A stretch of 64,000 nucleotides of DNA from Pyrinomonadaceae bacterium. GTDB lineage: Bacteria > Acidobacteriota > Blastocatellia > Pyrinomonadales > Pyrinomonadaceae. A model generated the notes under the pieces. The model was not told where the DNA came from. It saw nothing but the letters and a program-made list of their open reading frames with translations, and searched no databases. Every line of letters starts with the position of its first letter. The stretch's first letter is position 1. This document shows, piece after piece, positions 40,172 through 49,157 of the stretch. Made by a program: the position numbers and the translations under genes. The DNA lies in assembly GCA_019694355.1 (NCBI GenBank), contig JAIBCB010000004.1, positions 248,001-312,000 of the forward strand, in the 5' to 3' direction.

Positions 40172-41104
40172 TCAAAATCGTTCGATCAGATCGGCGTCCA
40201 AGCCGTCACTCGCCTTATTTTCCTTTTCGCCGGAAGCCTCCGGAGAGCCTTGCGGAGCCGGATTCGCCGGTGCGGCGGCACGCACCGGTTGAGCGGCCGT
40301 TACGACCTGAACCATCGAATGCCGGATGATCTTGTTTCCGATCCGATAGCCTCTGAGCATTTCGGCCACCACGGTTCCTGCCGGTCTTTCCGGGTCTTCG
40401 ACGATGCCGACGGCCTCGTGAAGATGCGGATCGAATGTCTCGCCGATCGCGCGGATCGGTTCGACGCCCATGCCGGCAAAAACCTCGTTCACTTGCTGAC
40501 TCACTAGAACGATGCCCTGAAAGAAATGCGTGAATTCGGGGTCGCGTTCTTCAGCGTGAGCCGGAACGGCGTCGATCGCTCGATTCAAATTGTCGAGCAC
40601 AGGTAGCATCTGCGTCGCAAGATTTGCGATCTGGTCGATGAACGATCCGCGGCGTTCGCGGTCGACCCGATACTTGAAATTTTCAAAATCCTTGAGCTGC
40701 TGATCTTTCCTTTCGACGAGATCAGACCGCTCGGCCTTAAGCTCCGCGACCTTTAACTTCATCGCGGCGAGTTCATTCTCAAGCTGTGCCGCCCGGCCCT
40801 TCTGTGCAGATGGATCGGCTGCCGGGACTGCAGCAGAAACCGGCGCCGGTTTGGGCTTCGGTGCCGAACTTGCAGGGCTCGATTCTCCATTGCGCTCGAT
40901 CGCGACATCATTCTCGATGAATGTCTGAGCCGGCGTATCCATATCGAGATCCAACTCCGCGATCTCGATGGAAAGATCGGCGGTGATCTGCAGATCCCGC
41001 TCTTTTTCCTCGAGTTCACGGAAAAAATCGTCGATCGACGGTCCGCTATCCTCGATATCGTCCGCGAGATCCTCCGGCTGGGGAATGTTTTCTTGGGCGC
41101 TCAT
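40172..41104 (-). CDS. grpE: Nucleotide exchange factor GrpE
   Basis: Releases ADP from DnaK. The GrpE core is in residues about 105-285: a long coiled coil (AAQLENELAAMKLKVAELKAE), NFKYRVDRER, MLPVLDNLNRAI, and the beta-wing GETFDPHLHEAV and GYRIGNKIIRHSMVQV. The N-terminal 100 residues are acidic and proline/alanine-rich, making the protein 310 residues against a usual 180-220; a further disordered tail follows the core. It sits 61 bp after hrcA and 18 bp before dnaK. Confidence 0.94.
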   Translation of the reverse strand: MSAQENIPQPEDLADDIEDSGPSIDDFFRELEEKERDLQITADLSIEIAELDLDMDTPAQTFIENDVAIERNGESSPASSAPKPKPAPVSAAVPAADPSAQKGRAAQLENELAAMKLKVAELKAERSDLVERKDQQLKDFENFKYRVDRERRGSFIDQIANLATQMLPVLDNLNRAIDAVPAHAEERDPEFTHFFQGIVLVSQQVNEVFAGMGVEPIRAIGETFDPHLHEAVGIVEDPERPAGTVVAEMLRGYRIGNKIIRHSMVQVVTAAQPVRAAAPANPAPQGSPEASGEKENKASDGLDADLIERF

Positions 41105-41165
41105 TTGAAAGAAAATGGACTGCTAATGCAACTGCGGATGGCCGCAAAGGCCTTGCTTTCGGGGT

Positions 41166-42308
41166 CTAATTTCCAGAGATGTCGTCTGCCATCATCTGTT
41201 CGAGCATCTTCGCAACGTAGGATACGATCGACATCATTCGTCCGTATTCGATACGCGTTGGCCCGAGGACACTCAATGTTCCGACCGCCGAGCTGTTGCC
41301 TATCCGGTATGGGGCCGAGATGAGGGAACAGTTTTGAAGCGAAGGCGTTCGGTTCTCACCGCCAATGATGACCGAAATGTCACCCGTGGCGGCGGTCGCC
41401 GTTCCGATGCACTCTGTCAGGATCTGCATCAGACGCGACTTTTCGCCGATCGTAAGCAGCAGCTCACGAAGGCGTTCGAGGTCGGCAAAGTCACCCTTTG
41501 TCAGGATGTTCGACGTGCCGTCCACGAAAACTTCGCCGAGACGGTCTTCGTCATCCTCGATGCTCTGTGAGCAAAGGATGACCGCCGTCTGCAGCAGCTT
41601 GTCAAAAAGCGTTTTCTCCTGGTGCATCAGCACCATTATCTCCGCACGTATCTCCGAAAGACTCTTGCCGACAAACTCTGCATTCAGATAATTTGCGGTC
41701 TTTTCGAGTTCCTCTTTTGTAAAGGTCATCTTCAGCCGAATTATCTTGTTGTGAACGATATTCGGTGAAGCGACCAGCACGACGAGAATGCGGTTGTCGC
41801 TTAGATTGACAAACTCGATATGTTGCAGGCGATCATTCGCCAAAGACGGCGATACAACGATGCCTACGTTATTTGAAAGAGCTGAGAGCAGACGCGAGGT
41901 CCGCTCCATCAATCGGTCAGGCGTATCGGACGAAAAATGATCTTTCGTCCCGTATTCGCGGTCGATGCGATCAAGATCGCCGTCCGAGATACTCAATACG
42001 CCAAGCAGATTGTCAACGTAGAACCGATAGCCTTTATCGGTCGGAATCCTGCCTGCCGAAGTATGAGGCTGCTCGAGCATCCCCAATTCTTCCAACTCAC
42101 TCATCACATTTCGGATGGTTGCCGAACTCATTCCGCTCGCATTTGCGAATCGGTTTGCGAGCACCTTTGACCCAACGGGTTCTCCCGTGACAAAGTGTTC
42201 GTTTATGATGGCTGTGAGTATTACCTGCCCGCGAGAATCGGGAAAACCTGGGCGTTTCTCGATGCGGCCGGGTGGGCTAACAGGCATTTTTGGGTAAGTT
42301 TGCGGCAT
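41166..42308 (-). CDS. hrcA: Heat-inducible transcription repressor HrcA
   Basis: DNA-binding repressor of class I heat-shock genes. Visible: winged-helix N-terminus (RGQVILTAIINEHFVTGEPVGSK, MSSATIRNVMSELEELGML, HTSAGRIPTDKGYRFYV), then the GAF-like and inserted dimerisation domains. HrcA normally binds the CIRCE palindrome; I found no TTAGCACTC/GAGTGCTAA pair upstream of hrcA, grpE, dnaK or dnaJ. The start is uncertain: ATG 42308 lies in an inverted repeat, and an in-frame ATG at 42287 is possible. It leads the hrcA-grpE-dnaK operon. Confidence 0.93.
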   Translation of the reverse strand: MPQTYPKMPVSPPGRIEKRPGFPDSRGQVILTAIINEHFVTGEPVGSKVLANRFANASGMSSATIRNVMSELEELGMLEQPHTSAGRIPTDKGYRFYVDNLLGVLSISDGDLDRIDREYGTKDHFSSDTPDRLMERTSRLLSALSNNVGIVVSPSLANDRLQHIEFVNLSDNRILVVLVASPNIVHNKIIRLKMTFTKEELEKTANYLNAEFVGKSLSEIRAEIMVLMHQEKTLFDKLLQTAVILCSQSIEDDEDRLGEVFVDGTSNILTKGDFADLERLRELLLTIGEKSRLMQILTECIGTATAATGDISVIIGGENRTPSLQNCSLISAPYRIGNSSAVGTLSVLGPTRIEYGRMMSIVSYVAKMLEQMMADDISGN

Positions 42309-42328
42309 ACGGCCTGTCGGCTGTATGC
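42305..42328. promoter_or_regulatory. Inverted repeat covering both divergent start codons (hrcA and SprT-like gene)
   Basis: GCATACGGCC (42305-42314) and GGCTGTATGC (42319-42328) are 10-bp arms around TGTC, with one mismatch (G-U in plus-strand RNA, A-C in minus-strand RNA). The hrcA start ATG (42308-42306) is in one arm and the plus-strand ATG 42325 is in the other. It may be an operator, or an mRNA hairpin that masks the start codons. Confidence 0.6.
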
Positions 42329-43137
42329 TTTTCCCAATACAAGGAATAACATTTAGACCGACAAAAAGTCAACAATTTCGTTTGCAGACTTTAAACAATT
42401 TTGTGCCGCCAACGCTCCAGCAGATCCGCGAAGAATATCAGCAAGCATTCAAAAAATACGACGGCCTACGACGAACGCCGCCTATTGATATCTCATTTTA
42501 CCCTTATGTGGGCATAAATCATACAATACGCATCCGCGATGGAAGCGTTTACGTGCGAATCGGCGAGATCTGCCGTCAGATGCCTTTGACGGCCCACAGA
42601 GGCCTTGCATACGTGCTGGTGGCAAAACTCTACCGCCGCAAGGCTACGGCCGAAATGCGTCGGCTCTATTCGGCCTATATCGACCGTCCTGAGATCCGCG
42701 AGCGTGCGACCGATATGAAACGCGAACGAGGGCGAAAGGTCGTCACCTCGTCAGAAGGCGACCATTACGACCTCGATTCAATGTTTGCCGCCCTGAATGC
42801 CAGATATTTTCGGAATCGCGTAAAAAAGCCGGTCCTAACTTGGTCAGCACGCAAAACATACCGCATTCTCGGGCATCACGACGCCACTCACGGCGTGATC
42901 GCGATCAGCCGTTCGCTCGACAGCAAGTCTGTGCCGCGTTTTGTCGTCGAATACGTCGTATTTCACGAAATGCTGCACATCGTCCATCCCACAAAGACCG
43001 ACGCGAACGGCCGACGGCTCAACCACACGCCTGCATTTCGCCGAGACGAGCAAAAATACATCCATTTCAGGGCGGCCGAACGCTGGATCGAGCAAAATGT
43101 CCGCCTTCTGAAGCGCGAAGCCAAGAAGAAGACGTAA
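42325..43137 (+). CDS. SprT-like zinc metallopeptidase
   Basis: A 270-residue protein with HEMLH (residues 214-218) as the zinc site; the preceding VVEYVVF and the following HPTKTDANGRRLNHTPAFRRDE fit SprT/WLM-type metallopeptidases. YDLDSMFAALNARYF about 60 residues before it is the usual SprT-like lead-in. Bacterial SprT-like proteins are poorly characterised; eukaryotic relatives cut DNA-protein crosslinks. No signal peptide, so probably cytoplasmic. ATG 42325 is the longest start; a GTG at 42403 would remove 26 basic residues and is also plausible. The gene diverges from hrcA. Confidence 0.75.
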   Translation: MLFPIQGITFRPTKSQQFRLQTLNNFVPPTLQQIREEYQQAFKKYDGLRRTPPIDISFYPYVGINHTIRIRDGSVYVRIGEICRQMPLTAHRGLAYVLVAKLYRRKATAEMRRLYSAYIDRPEIRERATDMKRERGRKVVTSSEGDHYDLDSMFAALNARYFRNRVKKPVLTWSARKTYRILGHHDATHGVIAISRSLDSKSVPRFVVEYVVFHEMLHIVHPTKTDANGRRLNHTPAFRRDEQKYIHFRAAERWIEQNVRLLKREAKKKT

Positions 43138-43141
43138 GCGG

Positions 43142-44707
43142 CTAGTTATCATCCGCGAGCATCGCGATCATCTGACCGATAAAGCCGAGATCCGACGTAG
43201 TCGTTCGCACAATTCCCGCTCTGGTGAAGTTCGTCCTAGAGAGCGAGAAGGCGTTCGCGGGGTTCGCTGTCTTCTCATCACCCAGGAAGGATGCGATCGC
43301 CTTTATCGCGGCCTCATCCTTTGAGACCGTGCTGATCGAACCCGGATCGGGGGCAAACAAGGCGTCGGCAAGGTCCGATCTTGCTCCCGCGGCAACGCAA
43401 GCCGAGACCGTATCTTTTTCACCGACGACAGCGAGATTCCCTGTGTACTGCACGGCGACATCGGGGTTTTCTGCGTCGCCTTCCTTCTTTGCCGCGGGGT
43501 CGAGCTCAGACAAAAGGCCCTGAAGCTGTCCGTTCGTTGAAGGCTTTACGATCGCCGCGGCCTGGTCGCCGTCCGCAAGCGAGACCGTCACGATCCGGCC
43601 ATCGACCGAGCTTAAGAATTTTTCAGGGTCGCCAATGCCGTAAGGTTCGAACAGTGCCGTTCCGATCTCGGAAAAGACTCTTGCGGTGAAAGGGTCGCTC
43701 AAATGCTCGGCCGTCAGCACGACGCTTCGCCAAGCGACTTGAGGCGTCTTGAGGTTGTAGATCGTCGCTGAGCGAGCATTTGCCGGGATGAGGGCTGCTT
43801 GAGACGCGTCTGACTGTCCGTCTGCCGGTGTCATCGTTTCCGCAAAGACCGCCGCAACTTCACCCGGCATATCAATTTCCCAACGATCTTCGACCTTTTC
43901 GTCTTTCTTCTTGGCCGTCCAATGCACATCTTTGACCGCACCGCGTATCAGCTTCGGAAGAATACCTGCGATCGCACTGCGGACCTCGCCTTCCTCGGTG
44001 CTTTCGGCCGCGAGCCGGACGCCGAGCACGTTCGCGATCTGTGCCATCCCGTCGGGTGAAATATAACCGTAAGCAAGGTCCGTCGGATCCGCAGAGTGCA
44101 GAGCCTTTGCGTCAAACGCTGTGCTCTCGCCTTTTCTGACCGCGATGCAATGGTCGATAAGTCCTTCGTCGTTGCCGAAGTAGATAAGGCCGTCGATGAC
44201 CAATGCGAAGGCCTTCCGGCCATCAGCGGCCGTCCATACAAAATACGAACCGCCTGCCTTCTCGCTCTTTTCGAGCTTCGGTTCGCCGCCGTAAATGTCA
44301 GAGACGAAGACTCCGAGTTTTGCCTCCGCAAAAGCTCGTGCCTGAAAATTCCATTTGTGCGTATCGGCGATGAGTGCGAATTTTGGCGTGATCTTGCCGA
44401 CGCTCTGTTCTTCGGTAAGCTTCTGCTCCTGCATCTCGAACCCCGCGATCACGACGGCGGCCTGAACGCCATCAAGAGCCGAAAGGTCGGGCACGCGAAT
44501 CTTGCTTTCCCTTACCGCTCGGCTATCGAAAACCGAGCGTAGGGCAATGCCAAGGTCGTTGGTCTCGAGATAGATCAGCGTCTCGGTCGGGGCGAGCGCC
44601 CGCAGGTTGGTAGGTGAACTCGAACACGATGCCGCCCATAGCGAAAGAGAGATCAAGATCGCCGGAGCGGTCAGCCTAAAAAAATTGCGTGATAGAATCT
44701 TTAACAC
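43142..44707 (-). CDS. Lipoprotein, unknown (521 aa)
   Basis: GTG 44707 is proposed as start because it gives a short charged n-region, a hydrophobic core and a lipobox ending WAASC. Longer in-frame starts overlap the divergent SDR gene. The mature protein has no motif I know; an ESL pattern of alternating strands (TLIYLETNDLGIALRSVF, AFALVIDGLIYFGNDE) suggests a mixed alpha/beta fold of repeated domains, somewhat like DUF3352-type lipoproteins. It starts 1 bp from the divergent SDR gene and converges on the SprT-like gene with 4 bp between. Function unknown. Confidence 0.7.
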   Translation of the reverse strand: MLKILSRNFFRLTAPAILISLSLWAASCSSSPTNLRALAPTETLIYLETNDLGIALRSVFDSRAVRESKIRVPDLSALDGVQAAVVIAGFEMQEQKLTEEQSVGKITPKFALIADTHKWNFQARAFAEAKLGVFVSDIYGGEPKLEKSEKAGGSYFVWTAADGRKAFALVIDGLIYFGNDEGLIDHCIAVRKGESTAFDAKALHSADPTDLAYGYISPDGMAQIANVLGVRLAAESTEEGEVRSAIAGILPKLIRGAVKDVHWTAKKKDEKVEDRWEIDMPGEVAAVFAETMTPADGQSDASQAALIPANARSATIYNLKTPQVAWRSVVLTAEHLSDPFTARVFSEIGTALFEPYGIGDPEKFLSSVDGRIVTVSLADGDQAAAIVKPSTNGQLQGLLSELDPAAKKEGDAENPDVAVQYTGNLAVVGEKDTVSACVAAGARSDLADALFAPDPGSISTVSKDEAAIKAIASFLGDEKTANPANAFSLSRTNFTRAGIVRTTTSDLGFIGQMIAMLADDN

Positions 44708-44708
44708 T

Positions 44709-45491
44709 ATGAGCAAAGTATTTGCAGACTCCATTTTACAGGGGAAAGTCGCCTTTGTAACGGGCGGCGCAACGGGCATAACGGGCGGCATCGCACGTGC
44801 CTTCTTCGAGCACGGTGCAAAGCTTGCGATCACGAGCCGTAAGGAAGAGAATCTTGTCGCCAAGAAGCAGTACATCGAAGAGAACGGCGGCGAGTGCTTC
44901 ACGGTAGTCTCGGACGTTCGCGATTATTCGGCGGTCGAGAGTGCCGTAAATGCTGCTCGCGAACATTACGGCAAGATCGATATCGTCGTCAATGGCGCCG
45001 CGGGCAACTTTCTCTCGCCCGCATCCGAGCTTTCGGCGAACGGCTTCGGTACGGTCGTTGATATCGATACAAAGGGCACGTTCAACGTCTGCCGAGCCGC
45101 TTTCGAGGCTCTGAAAGAGAGCCGCGGCCAGATCATCAACATCTCTGCAACGCTGCATTACCTAGCGACGCCGATGCAGATACACGTCTCGGCTGCAAAA
45201 GCGGGAGTTGACGCGATCACGCGGAATCTTGCGGTCGAATGGGGCCGCAGCGGCATTCGCGTCAACGGAATCGCTCCCGGGCCGATCGAGGACACCGAAG
45301 GGATGAAACGCCTGCTGATGCCGGAAGTCCGCGACAAATTGATGCGGAAGATCCCCGCCGGCCGCTTTGGCCGCATAGAGGATATCGAGAATGCGGCGCT
45401 ATTTTTAGCGTCCGACGCCGCAAACTATATCAACGGCGAGACGATCATCGTTGACGGCGGCCAATGGCTCCTCGGCACAAGCCTTACTTAA
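44709..45491 (+). CDS. Short-chain dehydrogenase, 2,4-dienoyl-CoA reductase-like
   Basis: A 260-residue classical SDR: cofactor motif TGGATGITGG (about residues 17-26), NGAAGN in place of the common NNAG, ISATLHYLATPMQIHVSAAKAG with the active-site lysine and a histidine or tyrosine variation, and the C-terminal RVNGIAPGPIEDTEGMKRL. The order and the PIEDTEGM segment match peroxisomal-type 2,4-dienoyl-CoA reductase (DECR2), which helps degrade unsaturated fatty acids. The usual catalytic YxxxK tyrosine is replaced by histidine in HVSAAK, as expected for that subgroup. No Shine-Dalgarno is obvious. It overlaps the converging exported protein by 8 bp. Confidence 0.85.
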   Translation: MSKVFADSILQGKVAFVTGGATGITGGIARAFFEHGAKLAITSRKEENLVAKKQYIEENGGECFTVVSDVRDYSAVESAVNAAREHYGKIDIVVNGAAGNFLSPASELSANGFGTVVDIDTKGTFNVCRAAFEALKESRGQIINISATLHYLATPMQIHVSAAKAGVDAITRNLAVEWGRSGIRVNGIAPGPIEDTEGMKRLLMPEVRDKLMRKIPAGRFGRIEDIENAALFLASDAANYINGETIIVDGGQWLLGTSLT

Positions 45492-47220
45492 GAGCATCGG
45501 GTACCTGCACCGGCGTATCCGTTTCTGCGTCCGGAACAACAGGCTTAGCGGCGAATTTGGTCGCATACGCACGCAGCACCAACAGCTTTGCGAGTACGCG
45601 GGCTTCAGGACGGTCAAAACGATCCGTAAGTGCTTGGGTTCGTATGAGGTCATATTCCGCCAGGCTTCGGATCGGTGCACCGGCAGTGGCCATCACATTT
45701 CCCATTTCGCCGGCTATCGGCCCGCCAAGTACACCGACCTTGAGTTCATTGTCCTTGACCATTGTACCGCTAACATCAATGAACTCCGCGATCTTCACAC
45801 CGGCATTTATGATCTCGTTGGTGCTGGCGATCAGGGCCTCAAAGCGCGAGAACGCCTGCTCTGGATCGACCATAGCGTAGCCGCTCGCGACCGCATAGCT
45901 GGTCATAAAGTCCATCATCGTCTTGGGATAAAGCGGCGCGAGGCGATCTGCTTCCCTCATTAACTCCATGGCAAGCTCCTTATCCGATGAGACAACACCG
46001 GTTGCGATCGCCGTAAGAGCAAGCACCTTGTCCCTCGGATCGCGTATCCTCAAAACCGTCTTTCTTGCCTCTGCCAACACCTTTTCGCGTTCTTCTTTAG
46101 GAAGCTTTCCATTTGATAATTTTGTGAATGCCTCAAGGCTCTTTCGATCCTCGCTTTGCCTCTTTTGCCGAGCGTCATCTTCCATTCCCATACTATTCGA
46201 GTTGGAAGCGTTGCCCGTCGAAACCGGCGGAGGCACGGCGAAGTTGCCCGAAATGTTCGAATTCGATCGATTCTTTGCCCTTAATGCGGCAGCCCGAGCC
46301 GGCAGATACTTTTCGATATCGTCGATGTAATATGAAAGGCCTCCATTTTCTTGGATCTTATCGGCAAGCAACCCGGCGATCTCTCGAACCTCGGCGTGGG
46401 TAAATGGCGACTGCTTCGACTCTTTTTTCTTCGACTCTTCAAGGAGAAAGTCCGCCGTACTTAAAAATCGGGACAAGATATAGTCTTGCACCTTGCTGTC
46501 TTTTGCTTTTGAGAGCATCGCTGCACCGAGCGTCTTTGCACTATCGGGATCGGCCTCATTGAGCTTTTGCAGAATATCGAGGTGTGACGAGCTCAAACCT
46601 TTCTTTAGGGAATCAAGGGCCAGCTCCAATGCACGCTTTGGACTTCGTGCCGCGACACGAGAAGCGATCTTTGATGCAAGAGTGTCTTCCGCCACAAATC
46701 GATAGATATCGTTCTCTTTATCTACCTCAATGTCAGCGGTCGTTGCGAGCGCGTTCATCGCAAGATCCGGATCGTTATCGGCGATCGCGAGCAGAACATT
46801 CTCTCGCACCGATCGAAGGGTCTGCGCATCAGCCTGCGAACCTGTACCGAACACGCTGCCGACAAAACTCACGGTCAGTGCGTCCGCGTCGGCGGCCTTT
46901 GCCGCCTTTTCCGCGGCGACCGCATTATTGTGCTCGATTATCAGCTGCTGCAGATCGCCGACCGCCTTTGCATAGAGCGCACGTGCCTGCTGCTCATCGA
47001 ACTGCCACATTATAGACCCGATCTCCGCAAAGAGAGCCACGCGGTTCTCCGGCAAGCGAAGGTTCGAGACCTCCTGATCTGTGTCGCGAAGAAAGGCGAT
47101 CATCTGTGCCTTTTCCTTTTCAGGGTCCGGCGTAGGTGAGGGCGTCGAAGTTGCGGTTTGGCCAAGGACTGAGATCGAGGTCAGGCCGCCGATCAAGATC
47201 GTGAGAATCATTCTTTTCAT
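45484..47220 (-). CDS. Exported helical protein, unknown (578 aa)
   Basis: Signal peptide (MKRMILTILIGGLTSISVLGQ), then a Thr/Pro-rich linker (TATSTPSPTPDPEKE) as in several other exported proteins of this window, and a long helical body with repeat-like pairs (RALYAKAVGDLQQLIIEHNN, ELAMELMREADRLAPLYP). A central low-complexity Asn/Ser stretch (about residues 325-350) divides it into two halves. It resembles no named family. Likely periplasmic or surface-associated. It converges on the SDR gene with an 8-bp overlap. Confidence 0.75.
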   Translation of the reverse strand: MKRMILTILIGGLTSISVLGQTATSTPSPTPDPEKEKAQMIAFLRDTDQEVSNLRLPENRVALFAEIGSIMWQFDEQQARALYAKAVGDLQQLIIEHNNAVAAEKAAKAADADALTVSFVGSVFGTGSQADAQTLRSVRENVLLAIADNDPDLAMNALATTADIEVDKENDIYRFVAEDTLASKIASRVAARSPKRALELALDSLKKGLSSSHLDILQKLNEADPDSAKTLGAAMLSKAKDSKVQDYILSRFLSTADFLLEESKKKESKQSPFTHAEVREIAGLLADKIQENGGLSYYIDDIEKYLPARAAALRAKNRSNSNISGNFAVPPPVSTGNASNSNSMGMEDDARQKRQSEDRKSLEAFTKLSNGKLPKEEREKVLAEARKTVLRIRDPRDKVLALTAIATGVVSSDKELAMELMREADRLAPLYPKTMMDFMTSYAVASGYAMVDPEQAFSRFEALIASTNEIINAGVKIAEFIDVSGTMVKDNELKVGVLGGPIAGEMGNVMATAGAPIRSLAEYDLIRTQALTDRFDRPEARVLAKLLVLRAYATKFAAKPVVPDAETDTPVQVPDALK

Positions 47221-47358
47221 AATGAGTGTAGCTGTCGAGAGGTTCGTAGTTGGTCAATCATATTCGCAAACCGCCAGTTGAGACAAGCAAAAACAGCGGA
47301 GACTGCATCTTGAACGCGACACGGCTGCTGCCGCTTTGATATTCTTTTGAGAGAGCCA

Positions 47359-47925
47359 ATGCTTGTCATCATAGATAACTACGATTCGTTCACATACAAC
47401 CTCGTTCAATATTTTGGCGAGTTGGGAGCGGAAATGCGCGTGATCCGCAACGACGAAATGACCGCCGAGGAGATCGAACGCGATCTGAAACCCACGCAGC
47501 TTCTCATTTCGCCGGGTCCGGGAACGCCGGAGGATGCAGGCGTCTCGATGGACGCGATCGGACACTTTGCCGGAAGACTGCCGATCTTGGGCGTCTGTCT
47601 TGGGCATCAGGCCATCGGGCAATTCTTTGGCGGAAAGGTCGTCCGCGGCCCCGAACCTGTCCACGGAAAGCCGGTAACGATCCGCCATGACGGCAGAACG
47701 CTCTTTGACGGTGTTCCGCAGGATTTTAACGCCGGGCGTTATCATTCGCTTGTCGTCGATCGTGAAACGATGCCTGACGAGCTTGAGATCTCTGCCGAAT
47801 CACCTGACGGACTCGTCATGGCACTGCGTCACAAAGAGCTTCGGATCGAGGGCGTGCAGTTCCATCCCGAGTCGATCTTGACCGAGCACGGCAAAAAGCT
47901 GTTGCAAAACTTTATGGCGGTTTGA
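47359..47925 (+). CDS. trpG: Glutamine amidotransferase, TrpG/PabA
   Basis: A 188-residue class I glutamine amidotransferase that supplies ammonia for anthranilate or 4-amino-4-deoxychorismate. Visible: NYDSFTYNLVQYFGELG at the N-terminus, SPGPGTPEDAG, the nucleophile in GVCLGHQAIG, and the catalytic His-Glu in GVQFHPESIL. The family cannot separate TrpG from PabA. ATG 47359 is preferred over the in-frame TTG 12 bp upstream. A trpD-like gene follows 82 bp downstream; trpE/pabB is not in the window. Confidence 0.92.
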   Translation: MLVIIDNYDSFTYNLVQYFGELGAEMRVIRNDEMTAEEIERDLKPTQLLISPGPGTPEDAGVSMDAIGHFAGRLPILGVCLGHQAIGQFFGGKVVRGPEPVHGKPVTIRHDGRTLFDGVPQDFNAGRYHSLVVDRETMPDELEISAESPDGLVMALRHKELRIEGVQFHPESILTEHGKKLLQNFMAV

Positions 47926-47933
47926 GATAGTAG

Positions 47934-47958
47934 AAAGGGCGAAACGCTCGGCCTTTTT
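47934..47958 (+). terminator. Weak terminator-like hairpin after trpG
   Basis: AAAGG/CCTTT and an inner GCG/CGC can pair with a 4-nt internal bulge, followed by a short T-run. It is weak and might only attenuate transcription into the trpD-like gene. Confidence 0.35.
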
Positions 47959-48007
47959 CGCTCCTTCCTCTCTTTTCCGCATTTCCCTGGTCTCTCATCT
48001 TGTCTTT

Positions 48008-49114
48008 ATGTCCGCGTCAAAAACAGATTGGCTATTGAGCGCACCGACCGCAGCATCGAATCCGCGTGCCGAGACGCCGCTCTATCCTTTCCTTGTCAAA
48101 CTCCTTCGCGGCGAAGACCTTTCGGGCCGCGAAGCTGCCGATTTTTACACGGCGATCACCGATCCGAAGACCGGTTCGAATCAGATCGCTGCCGCACTCA
48201 CCGCACTCACGATCAAGGGCGAAACTTTTGAGGAACTAGCCGGAATGGCACTCGTGATGCGCGAGCAAGCAACTCACATTCGTGCCCTTCAAAAGAACGC
48301 TGTCGATATCACAGGCACAGGTTCTTCGACCGCAAAGACGTTCAATGTCTCGACCGCTGCGGCCTTCGTCGCCGCCGGTGCGGGCTTGATGATCGCAAAA
48401 CAGTGCAATCGCGGCGTCGCAACGCGTATGGGCAGTGCCGATGTGCTGACGGAGCTCGGCGTGAAGGTCGCAAGCGAGCCGTCCGTCGCTCAAACGAGCC
48501 TGAACGGCGTCGCGATCAGCTTTCTCTTCGCACCAAAGTTTCATACATCTTTAAGACGCGTCGCAGAAGTTCGCCGAAGCCTCGGTATTCGAACCTGCCT
48601 CAATCTACTCGGCGTTCTGGCAAATCCTGCCGGCGTCAATCGTTCGCTCATCGGCGTTTGGCATCAATCGATGGTCGAACCGGCCGCCAAAGCTCTCGCG
48701 CTCCTAAAGACCGATAAGTCATGGGTCGTTTACGGAAGCGACGGGCTCGATGAGATCACGCTCGCCGGCCCGACGCTAGTTGCCGAGACCGTCGCGAGGC
48801 AAACCCGCGGGTTCCAGATCGCACCGAAAGATTTCGGCCTCAAGCCAGCACCGATCGACCATCTCCGAGCCCAGACTCCGAAAGAAAGTGCAAAGATCAT
48901 CCGCGAAGTGCTTTCGAGCAAACGACGCGACGAAGCACGTTCGCTCGTTGTGATGAACGCCGCCGCGGCACTCATCGTCGGCGGATTCTCAAAAGAGCCG
49001 ATGCACGCCGCACGCCTTGCCGAACAAAGCATCGACAGCGGCCAGGCACAGAACAAACTCGACCGTCTCGTCCAACTCACGAATAAAGCTCCGAAGAAGA
49101 CGACACTGCGTTAA
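48008..49114 (+). CDS. trpD: Anthranilate phosphoribosyltransferase-like (TrpD) with altered PRPP motif
   Basis: A 368-residue protein with the TrpD fold: DLSGREAADFYTAITDP N-terminal helices, FNVSTAAAFVAAGAG, GSADVLTELGV, GIRTCLNLLGVLANP, and the C-terminal VVYGSDGLDEITLAGPT. But key positions differ from the canonical enzyme: the PRPP-loop GTGGD reads GTGSS (103-107), and KHGNR reads KQCNR (131-135). It may still make phosphoribosyl-anthranilate with altered kinetics, or it may be a TrpD-like paralog with another role. It sits 82 bp after trpG and 43 bp before lpxK. Confidence 0.75.
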   Translation: MSASKTDWLLSAPTAASNPRAETPLYPFLVKLLRGEDLSGREAADFYTAITDPKTGSNQIAAALTALTIKGETFEELAGMALVMREQATHIRALQKNAVDITGTGSSTAKTFNVSTAAAFVAAGAGLMIAKQCNRGVATRMGSADVLTELGVKVASEPSVAQTSLNGVAISFLFAPKFHTSLRRVAEVRRSLGIRTCLNLLGVLANPAGVNRSLIGVWHQSMVEPAAKALALLKTDKSWVVYGSDGLDEITLAGPTLVAETVARQTRGFQIAPKDFGLKPAPIDHLRAQTPKESAKIIREVLSSKRRDEARSLVVMNAAAALIVGGFSKEPMHAARLAEQSIDSGQAQNKLDRLVQLTNKAPKKTTLR

Positions 49115-49157
49115 AAATTGCAAAACACACCTCGATAGATGATAATTATCGAGCAAT

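Noticed and set aside
41105..42400. CIRCE operator for the hrcA operon
   Set aside because: I looked for TTAGCACTC with GAGTGCTAA 9 bp apart upstream of hrcA, grpE and dnaK and found none.
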